A stretch of DNA of 21,051 nt, from positions 1 to 21,051 of the forward strand of contig JALURJ010000301.1 of NCBI GenBank assembly GCA_027016915.1. Direction: 5' to 3'. Below are positions 13,557 through 20,175 of this stretch, one piece after another. Origin of the DNA: Desulfurococcales archaeon (GTDB lineage Archaea > Thermoproteota > Thermoprotei_A > Sulfolobales > WAQK01). Every line of letters begins with the position of its first letter. The first letter of the stretch is position 1. The position numbers were made by a program, and so were the translations under genes. The notes beneath the pieces were generated by a model. That model did not search any database and was not told where the DNA came from. It was given only the letters and a program-made list of their open reading frames with translations.

Positions 13557-13576
13557 GTTAGCAACAGAATGCCGCA

Positions 13577-13605
13577 ACCTATATAGACCCGTGGCACCAC
13601 AGTGG
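13577..13605 (+). promoter_or_regulatory. TATA box and small inverted repeat before the RHH gene
   Basis: CCTATATAGACC (13577-13588) is a TATA candidate for the plus-strand gene at 13640. CCAC-A-GTGG (13597-13605) lies just downstream, and GTGGCA occurs twice (13591-13596, 13602-13607). Ribbon-helix-helix proteins often bind such short repeats in their own promoters; that use here is inference. Confidence 0.3.
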
Positions 13606-13639
13606 CATCAAATGCTGTTCGGAAGCGGGTTGAAAGATC

Positions 13640-14092
13640 GTGATAAGGAAGAACGTGTCCCTCTCACCCCAAACCCTAAAACAGCTGGACCCTCTAATCC
13701 AGAAGCATGGGGGAAACCTTAGCGCCGCTATAAGGGAGGCCGTCGAACTGGCCCATCTCAGAATGCCGAGGGAGAACAACATAACAATCCCCGTAGATCT
13801 GCTATTGTTGCTGGCAGCAAAGGCCGAGTACCCGGAGGATCCCAGCCTCTTCCCCCGCCTCGAGAACAGCTATGTCGACCTGATACACTCGTGGATGGAG
13901 AGTCTAGCCGTAAGGTGCAGGATAAGTGTTAGCAACAAAACCATAACCATAACCTTGAGGGGCGGAGGCGCGCCGCTCAAGACAGGTGTAATGCTGGTTA
14001 AGGGGCTCCTGGTCAGCAACGGGTATAGTCTGGTGGACAGCGAGGAGAAGCCTAGCGGAATAACAATGGTTTTTGAAAAGGCAGAGAGTTAG
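13640..14092 (+). CDS. Ribbon-helix-helix protein with C-terminal domain
   Basis: This 150-residue protein starts with a ribbon-helix-helix DNA-binding fold (residues 4-40): the strand KNVSLS, helix PQTLKQLDPLIQKHG, the G-N-L-S-A turn, and helix AIREAVELA. About 100 more residues follow, with a helical part (DLLLLLAAKAEYPEDP) and a beta-rich end (CRISVSNKTITITLRGGG and ITMVFEKAES). This suggests a regulator with an added sensor or dimerisation domain. The start is GTG at 13640, without a clear ribosome site. It is divergent from the three-repeat protein gene, so control of that gene and of itself is plausible. A toxin partner was not seen. Confidence 0.7.
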   Translation: MIRKNVSLSPQTLKQLDPLIQKHGGNLSAAIREAVELAHLRMPRENNITIPVDLLLLLAAKAEYPEDPSLFPRLENSYVDLIHSWMESLAVRCRISVSNKTITITLRGGGAPLKTGVMLVKGLLVSNGYSLVDSEEKPSGITMVFEKAES

Positions 14093-14115
14093 TGTAGTAC
14101 CGCCCTTCATCCCAA

Positions 14116-14130
14116 CCCCAGGGTGTGGGG
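14116..14130. terminator. Small hairpin after the RHH gene
   Basis: CCCCA, a five-base loop, then TGGGG, 24 bases after the stop codon. The 172-base gap up to 14264 also holds a weak stem near 14171-14187 and AT boxes at about 14206-14215 and 14222-14232; nothing else is recognised in it. Confidence 0.3.
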
Positions 14131-14264
14131 GGCGTCGGGCGGCCGGCGCGCAAAGGTGATCTGTTTTCGGAAGCTAAAAACTGCTTCGCCCCTTATAGGC
14201 GGCACTTAATTAACCGTGGCACCTAATATTTTCAGCTTGAGGACCGGGCCCGGGTGGTGGGTGA

Positions 14265-15491
14265 GTGAAACGGGTACCGGCAGCCCTCTGCGCCAGGTGT
14301 AAGGGTGGCAAGCTGCTCTGCGGGCTGCCCTCATGCCCGCTTCTAGAGCGTTTCAGGGCCGAGGTTAGGGCCTTCACCCGCATGCCCTCCACCACCCGGG
14401 TCTACGGGGCCACACCTCCCAGCCTAGTTGTGGGGGAGCGCGGCTACCCCAGGATAGCTGTGATGTACAATGTCCCTCCCGGCAGCTTCGGCGAGGCTGC
14501 CAAGCTTTACGATGACCCGCAGGGCTGGTGGGGCAGGCTATCCCTCGACGAGATCGTGAGGCTTAGGTCAGGCCTTCTAGCCTCCACGCTGCGGGTCGAC
14601 GCCAGGAACCCCTGGGTCCTATACGAGAAGGAGATATCCCTTGCCACGGTCTCCTCTAAGCCCGTATCCTCCGAGGCACTCCTCGAGAAGCCTCCCAGGC
14701 CAAGCCTCAGGTTTGACGGCGTGCTGAAACCCGTGGGTCTCTCAGCCCCGGCCAGGCTGGTGAGGGTAGAGGAGAACCCCAGACTTCCCCGCAGACTAGA
14801 GAAGGCTGTATGGGACGATGTCCGGGCTGCCGAGATCATAGGGGAGCTATACTTCTCCGGCATCGACTATTACACCATAATAAGGGCCATGAGCGCTGGA
14901 CTCCTGGGCAGGCTTAGGGCCAGGAGGCTGGTCCCTACCAGGTGGGCCATAACGGCTGTGGACAGCATAGTGGGGGAGACGCTGAGGAGGAGCGTGAGGG
15001 AGAACCCACTCATCAGCGATGTTGAACTCTACAGGGGCGAGTATCTCGGCAACAGGTTTGCAATAATCCTGGTCCCGGCAGCCTACGGAATGGAGTGGAT
15101 CGAGGTGTGGCACCCCTCCACCATGTGGACCCGCAGCGCCGGGGAGCCCGTGGTGATAGTCAACAGGGAGGACTGGAGGGGCCAGTGGAGCTACATGGAT
15201 GGAGGCTACATTGCAGCTAGGCTAGCAGTGCTGGAACACCTCTACAGGAGGAAACGCCAGGCCTACGCCGTGATAATTAGGGAAATCCTTCCCGAATACT
15301 ACGCACCGGTAGGCAACTGGCACATAAGAGAGACTGTGAGGAGAGCCATGCAGGGCAAAGCCGAGAAATACAGAAACCTGGAGGAGGCCCTAAACCGGGC
15401 AGCGGAGCTCTTCAAAGCCGACCTACGCAGCGTCCTGAGAAGCCTCAAAATAGTGAGGCAGAAAACCCTGGAAGCCTGGATGCAGCCCTAA
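14265..15491 (+). CDS. nreA: Archaeal DNA repair protein NreA
   Basis: This 408-residue protein matches the archaeal Nre family, linked in Haloferax to repair of mitomycin-C damage with UvrABC. The N-terminus has a zinc-type C9-x2-C12-x6-C19-x4-C24 cluster. The family core follows (PPSLVVGERGYPRIAV near residues 51-66, then the MYNVPPG region and WHPSTMW). The extreme C-terminus carries a PIP box, Q399-K-T-L402-E-A-W405-M406, which should bind the PCNA clamp. The start is GTG, with GGTGGG just upstream and an AT box (CCTAATATTTT, 14222-14232) about 35 bases before it. Its stop overlaps the stop of the convergent gene at 15488 by four bases. Confidence 0.88.
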   Translation: MKRVPAALCARCKGGKLLCGLPSCPLLERFRAEVRAFTRMPSTTRVYGATPPSLVVGERGYPRIAVMYNVPPGSFGEAAKLYDDPQGWWGRLSLDEIVRLRSGLLASTLRVDARNPWVLYEKEISLATVSSKPVSSEALLEKPPRPSLRFDGVLKPVGLSAPARLVRVEENPRLPRRLEKAVWDDVRAAEIIGELYFSGIDYYTIIRAMSAGLLGRLRARRLVPTRWAITAVDSIVGETLRRSVRENPLISDVELYRGEYLGNRFAIILVPAAYGMEWIEVWHPSTMWTRSAGEPVVIVNREDWRGQWSYMDGGYIAARLAVLEHLYRRKRQAYAVIIREILPEYYAPVGNWHIRETVRRAMQGKAEKYRNLEEALNRAAELFKADLRSVLRSLKIVRQKTLEAWMQP

Positions 15492-15748
15492 CCCTCTACG
15501 TACCTGACCACAGGCTGCCCCTCCTTCTCCACGAGCTCGCCGACGCCCGAAACGTTGCTTCCGATACCCAGGTCCAGCTTCCCGTACAGCGGGCGTGGAG
15601 CCACAACGTAGAAGTAGCCCTCATGTAGAACTCCGCCATCCTCACCCACTATGGAGCCGTCGAGGAGCATTGAGTACTCGTCGCCCCCTATGCCTGAGGG
15701 AGGCTCCTCGTAGCCTACAACCACACCTTCAAACCTAACCCTACCCAT
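15488..15748 (-). CDS. Small beta-rich protein, unknown
   Basis: This 86-residue protein is not recognised. It is rich in Gly, Val and Glu, with alternating hydrophobic residues typical of a small beta-barrel (RVRFEGVVVGYEEP, EYSMLLDGSIV, GYFYVVAP, VVRYVEG). It has no cysteine and no signal peptide. An OB-like fold is a guess. The ATG follows GGGGGT, a good ribosome site. The 3' end overlaps the convergent nreA by four bases. It is divergent from the exported protein at 15872, which ends in a segment with a similar pattern. Confidence 0.6.
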   Translation of the reverse strand: MGRVRFEGVVVGYEEPPSGIGGDEYSMLLDGSIVGEDGGVLHEGYFYVVAPRPLYGKLDLGIGSNVSGVGELVEKEGQPVVRYVEG

Positions 15749-15871
15749 GCAACTACCCCCTGGTTAAAGCCGCCCAGCCTCCTAAAATGCATTTAAGAAA
15801 GCTTAAAGATCCGCCCTCGCACTAAGTTTAACACGTGTAGAACTCATAAAACAGCTATGGGAGATGCCGCG

Positions 15872-16525
15872 ATGCGGCTAACTAGGCGAAAAGCCATAGT
15901 ACTAGCCTTGGCCCTGCTGTTGCTGGCTCCGTTCTTGGTGCCTGAAGTGGGTATCGGCAAGCCGCGGGTCTACGTCAGGGTCTGGGGACTAGTGGAGGAA
16001 GGTTATGTTGACATAACGTGTGGGCGGTTGGGCCTCGGCCAGGCGCTGCTCTACCTGTTCAGGGTGGAGACAGCCGCCACCGGCTTCACCGTGAGAATCG
16101 AGGGGAGCGGGGCGGTGCGCCTCCCCATAGAGTCGTGGGGCGTCTGGATCTGTGAGGCAGCTGCGCCGGACTACGGCGAAGTGCCCGAAACCTACAGGAT
16201 AACCGTAGGGCCTGGCAGCAACATAACCCTAGACTACTACCTGGGACTACCCATGCCTCTCAGGAAGGACTTCTCGCAGCTAGGCGTAGGTGTGGGCGAC
16301 AAGATCGGCCTTATAGGGAGAATAGAGGACATGGGCAACGGGACCTACGCGCTGGTGGCCTATGAGGGAGGCAGGATCCACCAGGCCTTCCCCCTCAGGC
16401 CTGGCAAAGCCGACCCAGCCATGTACGTCGGCGAGAAGGTATGGGTCCTGGCCGAGCTGGTACAGGAGGAACCTCCAGTACTCAGGGCCGAGATTATAGT
16501 GAGGCCTGGTCAGCCCGGATGGTAA
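15872..16525 (+). CDS. Exported or membrane-anchored beta-rich protein, unknown
   Basis: This 217-residue protein has a basic start (RLTRRK) and a hydrophobic stretch (about residues 8-25) with PFLVPEVG after it, a signal peptide or anchor. The rest looks beta-rich. The last 75 residues (VGDKIGLIGRIEDMG, then YALVAYEGG, then VGEKVWVLAELVQE) have an OB-like strand pattern. Two cysteines (CGRLG and ICEAA) could form a disulfide outside the cell. GGGAGAT at 15859-15865 supports the ATG at 15872; ATG 15857 is in frame and five residues longer. An AT box at about 15823-15832 lies upstream. No family is recognised. Confidence 0.65.
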   Translation: MRLTRRKAIVLALALLLLAPFLVPEVGIGKPRVYVRVWGLVEEGYVDITCGRLGLGQALLYLFRVETAATGFTVRIEGSGAVRLPIESWGVWICEAAAPDYGEVPETYRITVGPGSNITLDYYLGLPMPLRKDFSQLGVGVGDKIGLIGRIEDMGNGTYALVAYEGGRIHQAFPLRPGKADPAMYVGEKVWVLAELVQEEPPVLRAEIIVRPGQPGW

Positions 16526-16625
16526 GCTGCATAGTTTACACCGGCCTGGGCAACCCTGAGGAAGGTTAGATGGGCCCTGCAGGAGTTAACATTGATATAG
16601 CGAATTATTCAACAATATTATTGGT

Positions 16626-17336
16626 TTGCGGGTGACGGTTTTGAGAAGAACCTTGCTTGGCCTGGCTTCCGCCTCCCTGCTAGTTAGTATTGTGGCGTAT
16701 TTGTCTTCCTTCTACACGCCGGACATTTCACAGAAGGTCTTTGGCGCTATTATGTTGATCGCCCTTATCATCGCTGGGCTTGTCGGGGGGCTTGTAAGCG
16801 GAGGCTCCCCTGGGGAGCGGGTTGCCATTGCGGTGGCTGCATGCGTGCCCGCTTACCCAATAATCCATGCAGCTGTGGAACATTTCCACCTCGACGTGAT
16901 CCCCCTAGGGATCTATCTTATGATATACAACCCAATGGTTATTCTGGGCAGTATTCTCAGCTGGAGTGTCGAAAGGATGCGGGAGTGGAGGTCAGCTGGG
17001 TATCCTGGAGCTAGGGAGGAGCGCCTCCAAGGTTTTGCCGCTGGGCTCGCGGTTATGATGGTGTTTTTAGGGATAGCCCAGCTAGCAAACCTAACGCCCA
17101 ATATCGGCCTGGCTATCCTGCTATGCAGCATTTTCGCCTTCGCTGCGGGATTCTTCGCCGGAACCCGGCATGGTGGTAAGCCCTTTGAAAGGACCTTAAT
17201 AGCAATAGTAAGTGTCATGGTACCACTTTCATTTGCAGCGTTGCCACCTGGGCCGTTGGTGTTTAAACCGTCCCCTCTAGGGATAGTCTCGTATGGTGTA
17301 GCCGCAGGTTTGGGCGCGCTGATAAGCATCCGGTGA
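16626..17336 (+). CDS. Polytopic membrane protein, unknown
   Basis: This 236-residue protein has seven or eight predicted membrane segments: about residues 8-28, 39-60, 67-85, 91-113, 135-157, 160-178, 188-207 and 215-235. The longest hydrophilic loop (about 114-134, WSVERMREWRSAGYPGARE) is basic and probably cytoplasmic. No transporter or enzyme motif is recognised. Third codon positions are clearly richer in A and T than in the neighbours, a possible sign of recent transfer. The start is uncertain: TTG 16626, GTG 16632 and TTG 16641 are in frame, with AT boxes at 16591-16620 just upstream. Confidence 0.65.
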   Translation: MRVTVLRRTLLGLASASLLVSIVAYLSSFYTPDISQKVFGAIMLIALIIAGLVGGLVSGGSPGERVAIAVAACVPAYPIIHAAVEHFHLDVIPLGIYLMIYNPMVILGSILSWSVERMREWRSAGYPGAREERLQGFAAGLAVMMVFLGIAQLANLTPNIGLAILLCSIFAFAAGFFAGTRHGGKPFERTLIAIVSVMVPLSFAALPPGPLVFKPSPLGIVSYGVAAGLGALISIR

Positions 17337-17410
17337 CCGGTCTGGCACTGTACTGGACTATTACGTTACTTAGCCATTGCCCGGGGTTGACGAATTGACG
17401 TAATGTTAAT

Positions 17411-17420
17411 CTTTAAATAA
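17411..17420 (+). promoter_or_regulatory. TATA box before the gene at 17442
   Basis: CTTTAAATAA is centred about 26 bases before the ATG at 17442, so the mRNA is likely leaderless. Confidence 0.55.
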
Positions 17421-17441
17421 CAGATTCCGTGGTGAGGCGAG

Positions 17442-18077
17442 ATGGCCGTGGCTAGGGAGAGGTGGTGGGTACCCATATTCCTCCTCACATTGGTCCTGGC
17501 CGAGACCATGGGTATCGTGTGGATGTACTTCAAATACATAGACGTGAAGAGCGAGAACGATGCTTACAGGGAAGCCTTATGGAGCATAGTGGTTGACAGC
17601 ATGAGGGCTCTTAGGGAGAGGGTTGGATGGGTTGCCTACCAATATGAGCAGTCGCGGGAGAGCAGCTATGCATGCAGCGTTGACGCAGCCATGATCATGC
17701 TACACTCCGGAGCCAAGTATGCCCAGATGGGTGCGAGAGCCATTAGGCAGTTGGGACACCTTGAGGGGAACCATGTCGAGGGGCTGGCCGGAGAGCGGTA
17801 CAAGCTGTACCTGCTAGCCACAGCCCTAGACGCCCTGGACATCTACATGAACAGGATGGAGCAGGTCTTGGTGAGGGCTGACTCGACACTTGATGTGCAG
17901 GACGCCCTTGCCGACCACATACCCCTCCTGAGGGAGGTCGAGGACACCCTTGGAGAGATAGTGTTCAAATACCATGACGACCCCGGAGCAGTTCCTGAGG
18001 ACCTGGTCTACCGTTTATTGAGGGCAGCCAACACTTTGGGAGACCTAGCTTACGGGATCCAGGTGGAGCACGGTTAA
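17442..18077 (+). CDS. Membrane-anchored helical protein, unknown
   Basis: This 211-residue protein begins with one membrane anchor (about residues 9-29, WVPIFLLTLVLAETMGIVWM). The rest is probably outside the cell and almost wholly helical, with many Arg, Glu and Tyr residues, such as YREALWSIVVDSMRALRERV and LYLLATALDALDIYMNRM. One cysteine lies at about residue 78. No family is recognised; sensor-like or S-layer-associated helical bundles would look similar. It ends 35 bases before the DUF2258-like gene in the same direction, which has its own AT box. Confidence 0.65.
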   Translation: MAVARERWWVPIFLLTLVLAETMGIVWMYFKYIDVKSENDAYREALWSIVVDSMRALRERVGWVAYQYEQSRESSYACSVDAAMIMLHSGAKYAQMGARAIRQLGHLEGNHVEGLAGERYKLYLLATALDALDIYMNRMEQVLVRADSTLDVQDALADHIPLLREVEDTLGEIVFKYHDDPGAVPEDLVYRLLRAANTLGDLAYGIQVEHG

Positions 18078-18112
18078 TCTATTATTCACGGCGCGCCGTA
18101 ACGATCTATACG

Positions 18113-18826
18113 GTGGTAGCCGTGCCCGAGCTAAGTACAGGCCTGGTAATAGCTGGCGCCTACGCAGACAAGGTGAGGAGAACCCTCTTCGCCCAGCTCA
18201 AAGACTCGGTGAAGTCCGGCAGCCTCACGGCACAGGACGTGGCGAGGGGCGCCGCGGAGCTGAACAGGCTGCTCTTCGAGATACTTGTCAACAGGTTGGG
18301 TCTAGATAAGGGCGACGTTGTGAGGATCAGGGTCGCATACGACGTCCAGGGCTCCAACATAGTGTGGCACCTCAACACCCTGAGGGTAGAGGCCTTCCGG
18401 AGAATACCCGACGAGGAGGTTGACGCTAAGGTCCGAGAGGCCCTCCAGGAGGTTGAGATGCCGGAGGCTCCGGCCACAGAAGCAGCTGAGGCTGAGGCGC
18501 CCAGCATCGAGGGGCTGGTGGCTTCAGCCGAGCTGCTGGGCAGGACCGTTGATGGAGCTCTCCTCTTCGCGCTGAAGAGCAGCTCCGGCGAGAACGTGGG
18601 ACTCGCCCTAGTGGAGGATAGAGCTGGGGCAACAGTGCTGGACGCCGTGGTGGTACCCAGGGAGGGTAAGCCGCTGAGGATATACTCGAAGCTCGAGGAG
18701 CCTCTGGGCGAGGTGGAGGGCAATCCCGGAATAGTAGTGGGTAGGGTGAGGACCGGCAAACCAGCCGAGCTGGACAGGGAAACCGCAGAAGCCCTGCTGA
18801 GGGAGAGAATGTCGAAACTATCCTAA
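18113..18826 (+). CDS. DUF2258-like conserved archaeal protein
   Basis: This 237-residue protein starts with ELSTGLVIAGAYADKVRRTLFAQLKD, which I recall as typical of the archaeal family DUF2258 (function unknown). The N-terminal domain (about residues 5-115) is alpha/beta with the block RLLFEILVNRLGLDKGDVVRIRV. An Ala/Glu/Pro-rich linker (about 119-134) leads to a C-terminal beta-rich domain (to about 220). The start is GTG 18113 or GTG 18122. CTATTATT at 18079-18086 is a TATA candidate that would give a nearly leaderless mRNA. The protein is very likely cytoplasmic, with no membrane segment. Confidence 0.75.
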   Translation: MVAVPELSTGLVIAGAYADKVRRTLFAQLKDSVKSGSLTAQDVARGAAELNRLLFEILVNRLGLDKGDVVRIRVAYDVQGSNIVWHLNTLRVEAFRRIPDEEVDAKVREALQEVEMPEAPATEAAEAEAPSIEGLVASAELLGRTVDGALLFALKSSSGENVGLALVEDRAGATVLDAVVVPREGKPLRIYSKLEEPLGEVEGNPGIVVGRVRTGKPAELDRETAEALLRERMSKLS

Positions 18827-18849
18827 ACCGAACTCTTTTACCCATCACC

Positions 18850-18858
18850 GTTATAACC
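18850..18858 (+). promoter_or_regulatory. TATA box of C/D box sRNA
   Basis: GTTATAACC is centred 26 bases before 18880, exactly where the terminal stem of the RNA begins. The distance from this box to box C is 31 bases, the same as for the sRNA at 9250-9314. Confidence 0.6.
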
Positions 18859-18879
18859 CTCCACAAATCACCCTGTTCC

Positions 18880-18937
18880 CGTGGATGAGGAGCCCGAAGT
18901 TTGCCGAGTGGTGACGAGTGGAGACCTCACCGACACG
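18880..18937 (+). ncRNA. Symmetrical C/D box guide sRNA
   Basis: The layout is textbook: box C ATGAGGA (18885-18891), a 12-base guide (18892-18903), D' CCGA (18904-18907), three bases, C' GTGACGA (18911-18917), a 12-base guide (18918-18929), box D CCGA (18930-18933). CGTG (18880-18883) pairs with CACG (18934-18937). Box C differs from consensus by one base, and both D boxes are CCGA, a tolerated variant of CUGA. The first guide, GCCCGAAGTTTG, contains a nine-base complement to AACUUCGGG, a conserved 23S segment (E. coli about 1665-1680), but the two bases next to D' do not match. The second guide, GTGGAGACCTCA, has no target that I recognise. No reading frame of note covers this stretch. Confidence 0.7.
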
Positions 18938-18983
18938 CCAAGGCGGAAAGGTTTTCCGGTGGGCTTACCGGGGGAACAACAAG

Positions 18984-18992
18984 GTTTAAAAC
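18984..18992 (+). promoter_or_regulatory. TATA box before the 70-residue protein gene
   Basis: GTTTAAAAC is centred about 26 bases before 19014, one base before the GTG start at 19015. Confidence 0.5.
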
Positions 18993-19014
18993 TAGCCCAC
19001 CCCAATAACTGTAT

Positions 19015-19227
19015 GTGAGGGATTGCTGGGGGTTGGAGGAAGAATCATCCAGTAGAAGCGGCCGCGTAAAACTCCTACGTCTCGACGACGTTGTAGATGT
19101 GAAGGAGACACCCATGGGCTACGTAGTGGTAACAAAGAACGGCGAGATACTGCTAGACCACAGGGAGGCCCGCAAACTCTACTGGGAGGTCAAGATGAGA
19201 AACAGGAGGAAGGCATTCGGCCTCTAA
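19015..19227 (+). CDS. Small basic protein, unknown
   Basis: This 70-residue protein is not recognised. The N-terminal 18 residues are polar (EEESSSRSGR); then comes a beta-hairpin-like core, VKLLRLDDVVDVKETPMGYVV followed by VTKNGEILLDHREA, and a basic end (KMRNRRKAFGL). Its core (conserved-looking Gly-Tyr-Val-Val-Val and Asp-His-Arg) and a well-placed TATA box argue that it is real. GTG 19015 fits a leaderless mRNA; TTG 19033 is in frame and would remove the first six residues. It lies 63 bases before the t6A synthase gene. Confidence 0.55.
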   Translation: MRDCWGLEEESSSRSGRVKLLRLDDVVDVKETPMGYVVVTKNGEILLDHREARKLYWEVKMRNRRKAFGL

Positions 19228-19290
19228 CGCGGCCGCCCAAAGCAACCAATCCACCCGATAAACATACCTGCACACCAGAGGTGGTTAGTC

Positions 19291-19932
19291 TTGGTCAGGG
19301 TGCTCAAGATAAACCCGGAGAACCCTGACCCCCGCATAGTGGAGGAAGCTGTAGGGATCATGAGGGAAGGGGGACTCGTAGTATACCCGACAGACACCGT
19401 CTATGGGCTGGGCACCAACCCCTTCAGTGCCGAGGCTGTGGAGAGGGTGCATAATGCCAAGAGGAGGAGGGGTAAGCCCCTCCCCCTGCTCCTCAGCGAT
19501 CCCGGCCAGGCGGACAGGGTTGCCGTGGTTACTAAGAAGGCTAGAAGGCTCATTGAGGAGTTCTGGCCAGGGCAGCTAACCATAGTTCTTGAGGCTAGGC
19601 CGGTGGTGCCGGAACCCGTAACCCTAGGCACGGGCAAGGTGGGTGTAAGGGTGCCTGAGTCCCCTATAGCTAGGATGCTGGCGGAAGGGCTGGGCGGAGC
19701 CATAGTGGGTACAAGCGCCAATATCAGCGGGGCACCCTCTCCCAGGACGGCGGACGAGGCTATAGCGCAGCTCGGCGACAGGGTTGACCTGGTACTTGAC
19801 GGCGGCCGCACCAAGTATGGCGTTTCCTCGACGGTGCTGGACCTCACAGCCTCGCCCCCGAGGGTGCTCAGGGTGGGTCCCGTGGACCCGGCTAGGCTGG
19901 AGGAGGTTCTGGGGAGAATAGTTATAGCTTGA
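19291..19932 (+). CDS. tsaC: Threonylcarbamoyl-AMP synthase (Sua5/YrdC/TsaC)
   Basis: This 213-residue enzyme makes threonylcarbamoyl-AMP from threonine, bicarbonate and ATP, the first step of t6A formation at position 37 of tRNAs read by ANN codons. Diagnostic motifs are PTDTVYGLG (residues 33-41), the K57-R-R-R-G-K-P-L-P block, FWPG (91-94), and T141-S-A-N-I-S-G147. It contains only the YrdC domain; many archaeal Sua5 proteins carry an additional C-terminal domain of about 100 residues, absent here. The start is TTG, with GAGGTGG seven bases before it. A large hairpin follows the stop. Confidence 0.92.
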   Translation: MVRVLKINPENPDPRIVEEAVGIMREGGLVVYPTDTVYGLGTNPFSAEAVERVHNAKRRRGKPLPLLLSDPGQADRVAVVTKKARRLIEEFWPGQLTIVLEARPVVPEPVTLGTGKVGVRVPESPIARMLAEGLGGAIVGTSANISGAPSPRTADEAIAQLGDRVDLVLDGGRTKYGVSSTVLDLTASPPRVLRVGPVDPARLEEVLGRIVIA

Positions 19933-19934
19933 GG

Positions 19935-19980
19935 TCCGACGGTTGATCCCTCGTCACCCTGGGGGGATCAGTCCATCGGA
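19935..19980. terminator. Long hairpin after the t6A synthase gene
   Basis: TCCGA (19935-19939) pairs with TCGGA (19976-19980), and 19941-19950 pairs with 19964-19973 (ten pairs, two of them G-U), with a 13-base loop and a small internal mismatch. It starts three bases after the stop codon and is followed by GTTTCTTC. It may end or stabilise the transcript. Confidence 0.45.
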
Positions 19981-20031
19981 GTTTCTTCATCCCTCAACGA
20001 AGCGTTGGGCAGCGAAACTAATTAAGGGAAT

Positions 20032-20107
20032 GGTGCATCAGTGCGCGAAACCGTCTTTCACCACTCCAGCGGCTGCGGCCCCAAGGGCTCAGCTCATCAT
20101 CTGCGCC
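20032..20107 (-). ncRNA. Candidate C/D box guide sRNA, candidate target 16S rRNA
   Basis: On the minus strand box C (ATGATGA, 20094-20100) and box D (CTGA, 20038-20041) are 63 bases apart. Before box D the guide ends GGTTTCGCGCA; ten of these bases are complementary to GCGCGAAACC in archaeal 16S rRNA, the site of the Arch349F primer (at least the first eight bases are in that primer). A C'-like GTGAAAG (20055-20061) is 13 bases before box D, and a D'-like CTGG is four bases before that. The C-to-D' gap of 24 bases is longer than usual. GGCGCA before box C pairs with TGCACC after box D with one mismatch. Confidence 0.5.
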
Positions 20108-20133
20108 GCGATATCTATTTTATTTCACGTATA

Positions 20134-20143
20134 CGATATAATG
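20134..20143. promoter_or_regulatory. TATA element between sRNA and pyrC
   Basis: CGATATAATG on the plus strand predicts a 5' end near 20165, just upstream of the dihydroorotase start. On the minus strand CATTATATCG predicts a 5' end near 20113, which would give the sRNA its terminal stem. Confidence 0.45.
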
Positions 20144-20175
20144 TTAACCTTGCCAACAAGGTTCTGGTGCGACCA

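Noticed and set aside
14093..14264. C/D RNA in this gap (GGTGATC near 14155)
   Set aside because: No box D at a suitable distance, and no guide match that I recognise.
18160..18759. Long minus-strand open frame opposite the DUF2258-like gene
   Set aside because: Ser/Thr/Pro-rich shadow translation, no promoter and no start context.
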